The translations under genes and the position numbers were made by a program. Source: Favolaschia claudopus (Eukaryota; Basidiomycota; Agaricomycetes; Agaricales; Mycenaceae). Taken from it: a DNA stretch of 64,000 bases. Every line of letters starts with the position of its first letter. Position 1 is the stretch's first letter. Below the pieces are notes generated by a model that saw only the letters and a program-made list of their open reading frames with translations, did not search any database and was not told the DNA's origin. Positions 46,101-57,279 of this stretch are shown here, piece by piece. The stretch lies in assembly GCA_037176885.1 (NCBI GenBank), contig JAWWNJ010000061.1:124001-188000 (forward strand). Reading direction: 5' to 3'.

Positions 46101-49100
46101 GTCGTTATTTGTGCAAGCAATTCCTTTCATTTTTTTCTACCCGCTCAAAGCCGCCTTAACATGTATTGCCTACCTTTGTATTATCCTTGTGTCCATCGCT
46201 GACTCTCTGCGCAGGGAGCATCCTTGTTCTTGTCTTGGCCGAACTTGCCCCGCTCATCAACGACACCTTCTGGGAGCGAATCTTATCTTTGCTAGCCTCT
46301 ATCATCATCGCACGGCTGTCGAGTACGCGGTTCTCGTTCTCAACTCTTGCTCTGGTTGATGATATTTTCCCAGGTCGCATCATTTCCCCTATATCCGCCA
46401 TCATCTTCAAATGGCTCGTCATCGGAAGATACAAACCTGGAACTTATCGTGTCTGGTCGACTTACTACTTGCGGTACTGGATCGTCAATCAAGCTCTACG
46501 AATCTCGGGTCGTGGATTATTCTCCATGCATCCTTCGTTAGAGATCTTGTACTACCGCCTACTCGGTGCGCGGATTGGCAAGGGCGTGAAGATCGATAAG
46601 CAAGCCAGGCTGGGAGAGTACGATCTCCTGACTTTCGAGGACGACTGCGTTGTCGACAATGCCCTCATTCGTGGCTTCTGTGTCGAGCGGCAAGGCTTTT
46701 TCACGCTGGGCAGGATCTCAATTGGTCGCTATGCGATAATCAATACCTATACTCAGATTGCCCCTGGCTCGTTCATTCCCGACGGCGCTGTGTATGGCCC
46801 ACATGCGTCATCCCACGATCCCTCCTCTCCCGAATCATTCGCAGCGTTCAATCGACCGATGATCCCCGAGCCCAACTTTTGGTTGAAGCATTTCGTCGCT
46901 TGGCCCATTATTTTCTTCGTGTTTTTCGTCTCTTGTGCGTGATTTATTCTGCCTCTCTTTCTCGTGAACCTCTCTCATGCGACGATTCACAGATATCCCT
47001 TGGTTCGTCGTTATCTGGCTCATGACGTACGAGACGGATATCTTCCAAGGCTCGGAGAACGACCTCGAGTCTGTCATCGACTGGTTTGCCAACCCGGAGC
47101 GTGTCTCCTACCACGCATTGTCTCGGATCGTTCGAGCGCTCGTCACGCCGTTATTGCAGCTCTTCTTGGGCATTCTCGTCAAACGGATCTTCGGTCTAAA
47201 TCGAGCGACGAGTGTTTACTCGCAGCCAACACAACTTGCCCTTCTTCGAAGATACATCAACTCTCATACCCTCTCGCGTCGTGTCTTGAGATCTTCGTTC
47301 GCGATTCTCGGAACTCATTATGAGATTGTTTCGGTCCGAGCCTTCCTGACGTCATCGTTTCTACTTCTGACGTGTATTCCCTATTTTCTTAGGTGATTTT
47401 CCGCGCGATGGGTGCGAAAATCGGACGCAGGGTGTGTAGATCTCTTCATGCATTATATCGTATTTACCTATCTCTGCGCAGGTTTATTGGCCAGGGTCTG
47501 GAATATTTTGCTTGGATCCTGAACTCCTGGAAATTGGAGACGACGTGGTCTTTGGTTCACGGAGCGAGGTATTCACGACTGGTATGTTCGATTTTCAATC
47601 AGGCGCCAGTTCCTCATCTAGTTTCATCCTCACTAGACCGCATCGGTAGTGCGAAAATCGTAGTCGGAAATGGCGGTAAGATCTTCATTCCGTTCTTCGT
47701 CTTCAGACTCCTCATTACTTGCTAGCCATGATAGCAGATCGTGTTGTCCTTCTACCGGGAGTCAAGATCGGAAAGCTAACCGTTATGGGTATGTCTTGAT
47801 CTGTTTCTTATATCGCCATCTTAAGGTTCCCATCTAGGTTCGGGCGCTCTCACCGTCCGCGACACTGAATACAAAGACGGATCGACATGGCTGGGTAACG
47901 GTATGTGATAAAGCGATGTTTGATTCGTCTCCCAACCAACCGATCTGCTCTTAGACTGTTTGGACGACGGATCCAACAAAGACCTTAACCGCGATACGAT
48001 CACTCCTTTCGGCAAAGCATTCTATCAACGCGAAGCACCTTACTTCGTCTTCCCTTACGCTCTCATTCTCGCGATCAACGTCTTCACCACCGCACTTTCT
48101 GCCACATACTGGTCCGTCAGCGCAATCTCTGCCGCCCAAGTCCTCCGCCGCATCGACCTCCACAATAATCAAGAAGTCACCACCATCTATCGTCCGTCGT
48201 GGTACCGCCCAGGCATCATCTACGGCCTCATCGCCCTCTGCTTCGTGGTCGTCTTGAACCTTCAGGGTATTGTGGCGATTCTCTGGGTCATTGCTACGAA
48301 GTGGCTCGTCATTGGTCGGAGGCGTGATGGACAATACTTGTGGAACGTATCGAATTATTGCCAGCGTTGGCAGCTTCATCTCGTTCTTTCGCGTGTTGCA
48401 TTCAAGGGTTATGGCAACGGCGGTGTTTTGGGACCGCTGACAGGCAGTGCTTACTTTGTGTGGTATCTACGCGCAATGGGCGCGAAAATTGGCAAGAATT
48501 GTGCTCTTTACCCCGGTGGTCGGGCTGGGTTGATGACGGAGCCTGATCTCGTGCATGTTCGTGGTTCATTGATTTTCTCGTATTTTATCTCTTACATGGC
48601 TTGTTGTGACAGCTTGGTGATAATGTCTCGCTGGACGACTGCTCAGTCGTTGCGCACATCAATTCCCGAGGTAACTTCGCCCTCAACAGCTTGGAAATTG
48701 GAAATGGGTAAGCTGTCTGTCTCGACCTTTCAGTCGTATGCTGATGATCGTCCAGTTGTGCTATGCGATCCGGCTCACGCCTACTCTCCGGTGCCTCTAT
48801 GGAAGATGGTAGCATGCTGTGCGAACACACACTGCTTACTTCAGGAGACGTCGCAGATGCGGGGACGGTTTACGCTGGTTGGCCAGCTAAACCGATCGAG
48901 GGGCCTTGGAATGAGAAAGAAACTCACGACACCGTCTGTTCGGTGTGTCACGAATCTCCCAATGATATGACAGCCACTCCTTGTGGACATGTCTTTTGCG
49001 AATCGTAAGTTCTTATTCATTCCGTAACCTCGGATGTTCCTTATTGATTGTTGAATTCAATCCCAGATGTATAGAAGACACTGTTGCTCAAAATCATAAG

Positions 49101-49169
49101 TGTCCAGTTTGTTCGGTGGCTACGTCGATGGCGAGCTGTACTCAAATTCACACCTCGTTTACAGTATAG
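43193..49169 (+). CDS. NRPS-like synthetase: adenylation, carrier, membrane beta-helix modules, C-terminal RING finger
   Basis: Twenty exons, all in phase, 1642 residues: 43193-43910, 43971-44023, 44074-44162, 44219-44401, 44456-44840, 44894-45009, 45065-45130, 45183-45707, 45774-46162, 46215-46934, 46993-47333, 47393-47431, 47482-47581, 47637-47675, 47735-47788, 47838-47900, 47955-48556, 48613-48707, 48756-49004, 49067-49169. The adenylation domain has HTSGTSGKKK (~residue 200), SYGMTE, WFDSGDMG, GRSKEIINKGGE and NSAGKPL with the catalytic Lys. The carrier domain has LLGGNSLLLG (Ser ~714). Then come membrane helices (IPFIFFYPLKAAL, PIIFFVFFV, IIYGLIALCFVVVL) alternating with left-handed beta-helix domains (RAMGAKIGKN, IGRYAIINTYTQIAPGSFIP), as in the NRPS terminal domain TIGR02353 and polylysine synthetases. 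There is no condensation or reductase domain. It ends in a C3HC4 RING (CSVC..CGH..C..C..CPVC, ~1587-1632). The substrate is unknown. ATG 43127 is an alternative start. Confidence 0.85.
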
Positions 49170-49587
49170 ATAGAACATTTAGAAGGCATAATACGGACCT
49201 TAACACTGACGATCATAATGTACCTCTACTACGTTCCATTGAACTCATGTACTCACGGACGTTCGAACACTAATAGGATTTTTCTCGGGCAGTTGCTCAA
49301 TCATTTATTTCGAAACCTCAATTGCGAACTGACTTTGGCATGTTTCGTATTTCTCTCTTCGTTCGAGCCGCTTATATTGGACGGATGATGTTCAGTGAGG
49401 ATGCGCGGTGGTACATACCATTGATGGAATTATTGTCCTAACTTTCCCTCTCTTGCTCGAAGCTCATAGCAAATCGAATGCACTTTTGATCAAAAAACCC
49501 GAAGTTCAACAAATTGGCCATGTCCCTACATCGATGAACTTTGACCTGGATCAGACATCTGTGTCTGGAATCCAGTTTTACGCAGCG
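49170..49587. other. Intergenic between convergent genes
   Basis: Spacer between the NRPS-like gene and the minus-strand secreted-protein gene. No gene recognised. Confidence 0.45.
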
Positions 49588-50049
49588 CTACTTCACCCAA
49601 CACTTGGCACTCTTCCAAAGATATCCATCCGTGCTCCTTCCCGGCTGGCAACCTGGCTTGGCTCCCTGCCAACCGTTTCCAACGTATGACTCTACAAACT
49701 TCCCTGCACAATTAACCCCATCCCAAAACTGGCAAACTCCTGTCCGCCTCCCAGGTTCACCAGGCTGAACCGTTGCGAATGCTGTGTTGCTATCCCAAGC
49801 TGCGACCATGTTGATGCTCTGGGAGCTACTCGGCATGTTGAGCGAGAAGCACTGTGCGTTGTCCTCGCCGGTGGACTGGAAGACCCCGACTTTGGGGAAG
49901 GCCTTGTAGAAGGCTGCGGCTTCCCCGGTGTAGGCGGAGCATTTGGTGTCGGTGTAGAAGTTCGTTTGGGCAGCTTTGCCTGAGGACCAGTTGGCTATGC
50001 AGGAGGGGAGGAGTGCGAGAGTGAGAGTGAGAAAGGTAGGGGTGCGCAT
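49588..50049 (-). CDS. Small secreted protein
   Basis: A 153-residue single-exon protein starting at 50049 with a signal peptide (MRTPTFLTLTLALLPSCIA). The mature chain has six cysteines and short aromatic/Gly motifs (TNFYTDTKCSAYTGEA, FWDGVNCAGKF, GYLWKSAKCWVK), suggesting a compact disulfide-bonded fold. The frame is open ~90 codons further upstream, but the signal peptide fixes the start. The pattern resembles small secreted proteins common in mushrooms; no named family recognised. It could act at the wall or in host or substrate contact (inference). Confidence 0.72.
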   Translation of the reverse strand: MRTPTFLTLTLALLPSCIANWSSGKAAQTNFYTDTKCSAYTGEAAAFYKAFPKVGVFQSTGEDNAQCFSLNMPSSSQSINMVAAWDSNTAFATVQPGEPGRRTGVCQFWDGVNCAGKFVESYVGNGWQGAKPGCQPGRSTDGYLWKSAKCWVK

Positions 50050-50613
50050 TATGTTTGGATTTGGGTGGATAGCGAAGTGAGTGTGCCAGTGGTGAGTACG
50101 ATGGGTACCTGGTGCTCTGGACGGACATTGTTTGAAAGTCGACAGCAATTTATACGTTTTTTTTTCACTGTACCTCAGCTTTCTTGCATCTTCGCCAAGG
50201 CAAGCGTATGCCCGACTGACCGCGATTCGATGTAGGCGAGGTTTGATCAAAACCGAGTTGCCGTTAGCGATCGGCGCCGAATGCAAGGACTGCCAAGTTT
50301 TTACTCGGAAGGGGGGCACTTTTGGACGGGATCGACGTTATCGGCAAGCCTTACAACTATATTAACCGAGTCCTACTACCCACTATTATGTATTCCGAAT
50401 CAAAGGCAGTGAACACACTCTCAACGACACCGAGCGAAACCGCACACAGCAAGCATAGCGACTTTCCGCCAAGAGCTACAAGTTCCTGCGCGGCTCAGTC
50501 ACCGCATAAGTTCAATTGGGAAAGCTCGCCTGTCTCAAATTGAATAGCTACTAGGAAAAAATCGTGCTCGAGTAAGTACTAACGAGTCAATAGTAACGGT
50601 CAGAGTAGCGTTT

Positions 50614-50693
50614 TGAGGTCGTTTATGAGGTCGTTTTTGAAGTCGTTTCTCAAAATCTTGAACCGTGGGAGAAACGATAAACGACTTCAGAAG
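50614..50693. repeat. 12-bp tandem repeat with inverted copy
   Basis: Three tandem 12-mers, TGAGGTCGTTTA, TGAGGTCGTTTT and TGAAGTCGTTTC (50614-50649), are followed at 50669-50693 by an inverted copy (GAGAAACGATAAACGACTTC). The array can form a hairpin. The rest of 50050-51326 holds no supported gene and includes the promoter of the ankyrin gene. Confidence 0.8.
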
Positions 50694-51326
50694 GAATTGA
50701 TTAAATTCAGTATCCTGAATTGCTTTGTATTCTATTCTGCGTTCCAATATTTGGATGTCCTTTCATATCGGGTTTCAACTTTCTGTTCCCTGCAACAATT
50801 ATGTCACGCGAAGGCATTCCAGGTTCGTAGAGAGATTTTGAACCAGCGTACTCAATCCTTCCTCGAGGTTTGATCGCGGTGGGTTGGTCTACCTCTTCTC
50901 GAGACTTCGCTCACTCGTGGTGTGACAGCCATTCGTCCAACATTCGTCTCGATTTTCTGTCCGGAATGTTCCGGAAAGTGTGAAACGAGTGTAAAAAAAT
51001 GGTGAGATGTTCGTTGGAATTGGGTAGAATGCTGATCGATATCTTTGTCTCGCTCGGTTCTCAGAGTTGCTTCTGTTTCTTCTGTCCCCTCTTTTCTGGT
51101 TGTTTCGCGCTTGCACAATTTCTTGTTGACGTCCGCTCCGTTCGGCCCGCACGAGTCATTAGAATCGCGTCATTCAGCAACGTACGGCATTTTTCGGCCG
51201 GTCATCCGCGCATCTCGCTTGCCAAGACAGTCTTTCTTTGGTCTTTCTCTTTACCCTCACCTCCTCGTCTCCTCCTCATCTTTCTACTCGCGTCTTTCGA
51301 GCTCTACTACCAGGACTGGCCGCTGC

Positions 51327-53481
51327 ATGAGTCACGAGCTTCCGTGCCTCCCTGCTGAGCCCGAAATCTCTGGGATTGGTGTCCGTGTCGCGATATACGT
51401 GCAAAATCTCCTCAGCTTTATCCCGGCAATCTCAGCGCTCGCAGATGGAGAAGTCGCCACCTACGAACTTGACGCCGTTCGAGACCAGTCGGCCACTATC
51501 CTCATTACGGCTTTCGGTTGCGCTGCTTTCTCCCTATTTCTCTTCACAGGTTTTCTGACGTCTTGTCGGCACAGGGATTCTTATATCTGCGATGGTCCAA
51601 ACGCAGACACTCGGCTTATCAGGTTTTCATGCCAACATCGTGCTGTATCTCAGCTGGATGAATAACACCAATACTTTTATCTACTTCCTGCTCTACGTGC
51701 AGCATAAGAGCCAGTTAGGGCCGCACCAGATTAGAAACGACTTCATTTCGTGGATCAATCATATCAAAGCTCATTTTTCGAAGAGTGTCACCGTTGACGA
51801 GCGGCCGGACGTGACGTTAAAATTGCAAGGTACGTGAACCGCGACTAATTTTTGAATTATCCCGTGCTGAAGCAATAATATAGGAGCAACGGAAAGCACC
51901 GCTGATTTCGAGAGTATGTTCGCTCCCTCATCCTCCTTCGCTCAAACTCACGGTCTCATTGCCCTCCAGATGCCGACCTCCAACCGCGCTCCATTTTGTC
52001 GCTTTTCTTCCGCGTAAACGTCAGAGGCGTCGTCGCCCTCCTCGGATCCCTGCATCTCTCTATGATGTCGGCCCTCGGGATCTGGGTATGGAGCCGCCCT
52101 CTCCACTTTGGGATCGAGGAGGAAGTCAATGCTTGCGCACTAGATCTCTCCTCTCTGATCGTCGTCGGCCGAAGCGTCCCTCTCTCCTCGCCGGGACTTC
52201 GCATCTGGTCGCTCATCATCTACTCTGCTCTCGTCGTCCCAGGTGCGCTTTTACTTTCCACGAATTTCACAATCATTCAAATGCGCCCAGGCCTCAATCT
52301 CCTCGGACCTTTCTTCCTTTTCATCCTAATCGTCCGATTCACCTCCTCGTGGCGCGCCAAACGCCAGATGGACTTCCGCCACGCTCGCCGCGCCAGCAAG
52401 CTCCGTTCTTCCGGTATCAACCCTCCGAAACCCACCTCCCAGACGCCGGGCGTCACAAAACGCGCCCGCAGCCTCGCCAAACGCAGTCTCTGGGCACTCC
52501 AGATGTGGTACAACCCCCTCCTCCTCCCCACCGTCCTCGGCCTAGTCTTTCTCTTCGCAATCAACATCATTTTCATTGTCTCCATCGAAGTCACCCTCCG
52601 GCAAAACTCTGCTCTGATCGATCCGGGAGAGAGTGATTGGACGTTCGGACAGACGCTGGCGCTGTTGATGTTGGTGTTGCCGTTGCGGGATCTGAGAGTG
52701 TTTGGGGCGAGGAAGGATGTGAGTGCGGGGTTGAGGAATGCGGTGAATTGGCAAGCGCATACAGAGATATTGTGGGATCTGGTGAGGAGGGGTGCGGATG
52801 TGAATGTTGAGGCGGAGGGTGAGTGTTGCCTGCTCATCTTTCCAAGTATTGACTGGTTTCAAACCCGATCGTTTTGGTTAGGTGCTCCGTATCCAACGGC
52901 GTTGCTCTTGGCGGTAAAACAGAGGAGAGACGCCGAGTTCACTAGAATATTGCTATCTTCTGGGGCGAATCCTGATATTCCAGGTGTGTTGTTCTATTCC
53001 ATCCGATGCCCGTTATGGAAATAAAATGGCCTACGTCTCGCTTAGACTCTGAAGACTGCACGGCTCTACAAGCAGCCTCTGCGAACGGAGATCGCGAAAT
53101 AGTTAAGCTGCTTCTTGCGCACGGCGCTAATCCCAATCTTGAAGGTGCGTTCCTTCACTTATTGTATTCTTTTTCTTTTTTTCGCATTCATTTCGTTCCG
53201 CCGCTGAAACTTTGTTGCCTCTAGGCGGCCAATACGGCACCGCCCTACAAGCTGCTGCCGCTGCCGGCCACACCGAGATCGTCAAGCTCCTCCTGGAGCA
53301 CGGCGCGGATGCGAGCATTCAGGGCGGGAGGTATGGGTCGGCGTTGCAAGCTGCTGCTGCGTCCAGCGGGGAGAATCCGAATACGGAGATCATGGAGCTA
53401 CTACAGCTCCATCCGCGTGCGCAGAGTCAGGATCACACTCGTAGCAGTCAGAGCGGGAGTGGACGCCGGTGGTTTGGTTAA
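51327..53481 (+). CDS. Membrane protein with C-terminal ankyrin repeats
   Basis: Seven exons: 51327-51516, 51575-51829, 51884-51913, 51970-52818, 52882-52983, 53046-53144, 53225-53481; 593 residues. The N-terminal half is membrane-embedded: ATILITAFGILISAMVQ, FHANIVLYLSWMNNTNTFIYFLLY, LLGSLHLSMMSALGIWVW, IWSLIIYSALVVPGALLL, LLGPFFLFILIVRF, LLLPTVLGLVFLFAINIIFIVS, FGQTLALLMLVLPL. The C-terminus holds three to four ankyrin repeats (TALQAASANGDREIVKLLLAHGANPN, GTALQAAAAAGHTEIVKLLLEHGAD), most introns falling between repeats at a shared phase. The first intron uses a GTTGCG donor (51517-51574); the shorter alternative would be only 25 nt. Role unknown; ankyrin repeats would offer a cytosolic docking surface. 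Confidence 0.82.
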
Positions 53482-53776
53482 TCTTGTTTTATCTTCTGGG
53501 TTCAAGTTCATAATTTGATTTGGGTGCTACCATGCGGACCTTATTAGGTGGAATTCCTGAGATGGTGCCGAGATTGAATCGGGCAAATCAACTCGGATTT
53601 ATGAGGACTTGTTGACACGAATAGGTATCTTTCTACTTCGCAAGACTATTCCGGACGTTCGGGCCGACGGCCGATACTTCGCAGCCGCAGCGCGATGGCA
53701 ACATTGCCAACAATGATCGTATGTGCCTTGACCTTTACCACCACCACCCTCTCTCCGCGTCGTCGTTGACCACGGA

Positions 53777-55718
53777 ATGCGGCTCCTGAGCGACACTCTC
53801 CCTCTGTTTGGACTTGTCCTCGCCTCCGGCGCCCAACAAATTCATTTCCAAACGCATTTTCCGAGCCTCGACCATTCTGAGTTGTCCTGGAACTTCACAA
53901 CACCGCCAGCAGATAACAATACGAGTCACTTCATCTTCGACACCGTGAACTCTTTCCTTCAGCATTGGCCTGCTACTCGGTATAGAAATGGTACTTTCAT
54001 ACTCTCGTTAATCGAGCACAGTCAACTCGACGTTTTCTAGGTCACAGCATCGTTCCAGGCACAATCCCGCTCGGCACTCTGCTTTACCACGGCCGCACTG
54101 ACGACAAGCTCCCAAACACTCCAGAATGGACTGCGTCGGATCCAGAACATTCTCTACTGTTTGCTGGAGACTCAAACGCCACTACGGGAACTCTTGCCGG
54201 ACGCTATCTACTCACCTTTGCGACGACTCGGCCGCTGAATATCCTCTATTTCGACGGATCCAGTGCGGTGAAGCTGCGAGACTCGAAAAATTACGGTGGA
54301 ACGACTGATACTCAGGATTTGTTGGTGTGGGGTAGGGTTGATCCGTCGCGGTGGGTTGACGAAGACCAGAGAATCCATGATCTTTGTGAGTGGGGACGGG
54401 AATTTGGGTTGGATGCGTATGTTCGGTGCGTTTCCTTCTTATTCTAGAGCCATGATGGTTCAATGTCGTTTTCGTAGCATGGAAATGGACTTGTGAGGCT
54501 CCATTATATCTCGCCCGCCGCGCTCTCACTCATATAAATTCAGTGAGGCGATAATATGTGATTTCTCACAAGGGCTTGAACTCATTTCAACGGAATATCT
54601 CGCTGGTTGGTGGACGCACGAAAGCACCCCGCAACCTCATTCCCATTCCGATCCTCTGACTGCTTTTCAATCCCAGTCTCGCTTGATGACACCGGAACTC
54701 GATCCCTTCGATCCCTCCTTCCCCGTATTCGACATGATCAAATTCGAAACGATCCACGCCGGCACTTGGCATGACCATTTCCCTGGGGATACACGCTTCA
54801 CCCTTGACCTCACGCGATTCGTCTCGTTCTATGATACGAGCCTCGCGCCCTCGCTTATCTCCCAGCGGGAAGGACTAGGGCGCTGGGATCATCGCGCGGC
54901 AGGGGTTTCTGACAGCGATTTGAAAGCTGTCCTCGATCGACTTCGAAGTAGTCTCGAGCGCCGCACACCAGCGAGCGGGATTGACTGGCAAACTCTTTAC
55001 CGCACTGTCTTGCAGCGCTATGCACAACGTCTGGAGTTGGTGAACTATCTCCTCGATTCAAGCACACGTCGATACACCGATAACGAACTGGCAATACGTA
55101 TACAAACTCAACTTCGCATCATCCTCGTCCCATACACCCTCCATACCGCACGTCCCGCCGTGCCCTACATTGACAACGATGCCTCATGGGCGCTTCCGAT
55201 TTGGAAAAGCTGCGCCACGACACACACCGCGTACATCCACCGCAACTCGAATCTTCAAAGTCGATTGACGCCCTCGGAACGACTCCTACTTGGCGCTCTG
55301 GACGATACGAGTCGAGAGATATGTCGAGTAATTGTGCGGATGTGGGCCGAGGGAGTTCACGCTGGTATCGATCCGCTCCTCCCCCACCCTCGCGGCGACG
55401 GCTCAAGGCAGAGGGCGGGGAACTTGGAATCCCTTCTCACTTCGTGGCGGGAGGAGCATTCCAGGTTGATGACTTGGCTGGATTGGAGCGTTTGGGTGAT
55501 ATGTCGGCCTGCTTGTGGAGATGAGGTTTGTCTTATTTGTTGCGGCTCTCCGACACGCACTCATAATTGATCTGGCAACATCCTAGGAAATGTGTTACCT
55601 CCCGACTTGGCCATTTTTCTTGGATGGGAACCGTAGCTCCGAGCCGGATCGGGATGATAGGTGGAAGCGGCCGCAGCCGAGGTGTATTCGCAAGTTTGCG
55701 CCGTATTCGGAGTTATAA
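53777..55718 (+). CDS. Secreted protein of unknown fungal family
   Basis: Five exons: 53777-53990, 54041-54425, 54478-54492 (15 nt), 54544-55525, 55587-55718; 575 residues. N-terminal signal peptide (MRLLSDTLPLFGLVLASGAQ), potential N-glycosylation sites (NFTT, NNTS) and a conserved-looking core: GTIPLGTLLYHGR, LAGRYLLTFATTRPLNILYFDG, WGREFGLDAYVR, LELISTEYLAGWW, FDMIKFETIHAGTWHDHFPGD. I have an impression of similar proteins in many ascomycetes and basidiomycetes but know no function or catalytic motif. The C-terminal ~250 residues are helical, ending RCIRKFAPYSEL. It is probably extracellular or lumenal. Reading phases agree across all four introns, including the 15-nt exon. Confidence 0.78.
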
Positions 55719-56081
55719 TGGATGTTGGTCGGACGGTGGATGGAGTAGATGCGTATTCATATAGAGCTTCATCATACACGGTGACCGATGCGATTCATTT
55801 AAGAGTTCTGTGCCGAACCACCGCAACACGCGGCTCCTCGGCAATCCTGGCTCCATCAAAGCTCCATTAAATTTTTTGCTGATGCTGTCAACTTATATGC
55901 TTTCGGAACGTCTCGGCAACCCACGGCAGCTGTGAAGTATGCGGGTGGCACGCTGAACTCTTTCGTTTTGAGACACTGCGTTTAGATTTCGTCCGGATTC
56001 TGGGTTACCAATGAGTAGAGATTTCCACTACAAGTCCTTCGCTGACGACTGTGTACAAGAAATATGCACCCCAAGGGCAGG
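55719..56081. other. Intergenic between convergent genes
   Basis: No gene recognised between the secreted protein and the peroxygenase. Confidence 0.45.
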
Positions 56082-57279
56082 CTACACCAACGGCTCGCTC
56101 TCAGTAGGCGGCGCTGCGTCCTCCTTGATCCCTCTTTCAACCTTCAACACCGTACCGTTGAACGCGAGGAACGTCAGTCCCATCCTTGACCGGATCTGCG
56201 ACTCCCACCCATCTGGAATCTGCTCCTTCGTCAAGAACGGCTCGAGGTCTTTGACTTTCCCGCCGAAAATTGCGAGGAGAGTGGACGAGCTATGGGTGCC
56301 CAATGTCAGCAGAGACTCGAATCCACACTTCGATATACTCTAACGGATACAATTGAGATCTGAAGTCAAAGGATCAACTTACTTGGCGCTGCCGAAGATC
56401 TTCTGGAATTTGTCCAGCATGAAATCGGGATTCGTGGCTCGAGCGTCGGATCGACGTTTACCTGAGTACCGCGAAAGATCGGAGATAGTGAGAACGGGAC
56501 TGGATCCATCTTCGTCTTTTCCGCTGGCGGAGGCGAGGAGTTCTTCGATATATGGGAGATGTGGGTTTCCTTGGTCGGGCTGTAATTTGTAGTCTTGCCC
56601 TGCGTGAATAGATTGCACGTTTTGATTTTGCGTCGGCGACGAAAGAAAAAAAAATAGGCGCACTGGTCAATGATGCGTCATGCTCGATAGCGTTGTGCGT
56701 GCTGATTTCAGAGAGATCGAGCGAATCCTAGGTAGGATGTCCATTTATTAATTCCTTGTAGAATGGGCGACGAACGGATGCAGAGAAAGACTCGGACGCA
56801 CCTTGTTATAGTTCTTCTTCAGCTTTTCCGCCATGACACTCGGTACGAAAACGCAGAAACTCGGCGCGAAGTTAAAGGCGTTCCTAACGGTAGATGTGAT
56901 TTCGGTGAATTTGATGTTCCGACCGTCTGACGAAAATGCATCCCGTCTTCCAAGGACCTTTCAAGCGCACAAGGATTGCTTACCACGCGGCAAGATCCCT
57001 TTTGGTGGATCGATGTTAAGATCCTCACGAAAACAACGATAGAATGACAGTCGACGTACCATGGTTAGCCAACGCATTCAGCGCAGGACATGCCGACCGA
57101 CTATCACCCTCCTTGGGTGGGATCCATTCCGGCCACTTCCCTCCCTCACCAGGACACCCCTTCGGAACGACCCCTCCAATCTTCTTTTTCGGTGCGAGGA
57201 GATTGAGGAAAGCAAGCAGAGCGTCCCAGCTAAAGATGTAGACGTTGTGGAGTAGTTGGCCTGCGCCGGAGAACAGCAT
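56082..57279 (-). CDS. Short heme-thiolate peroxygenase (chloroperoxidase family)
   Basis: Six exons (minus): 57279-57060, 56999-56985 (15 nt), 56926-56802, 56727-56664, 56599-56383, 56289-56082; 282 residues. Family landmarks: DSRSACPALNALANHG with the proximal heme-thiolate Cys64, the magnesium-site EHD in HNAIEHDASL (residues ~135-137), and the late IPDGWESQIRSRMGLT segment typical of basidiomycete unspecific peroxygenases. These enzymes use hydrogen peroxide to insert oxygen into aliphatic or aromatic C-H bonds. Two features are odd. The canonical Pro-Cys-Pro reads Ala-Cys-Pro, and there is no classic signal peptide: the N-terminus has a hydrophobic WDALLAFLNLLAP stretch that may anchor it in a membrane. 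It lies ~1 kb from the start of the ABC transporter's 3' end. Confidence 0.85.

Noticed and set aside
51550..51574. 25-nt intron in the ankyrin gene
   Set aside because: Too short for fungal splicing. A 58-nt intron using the upstream GTTGCG donor keeps the same phase and gives a better membrane helix.
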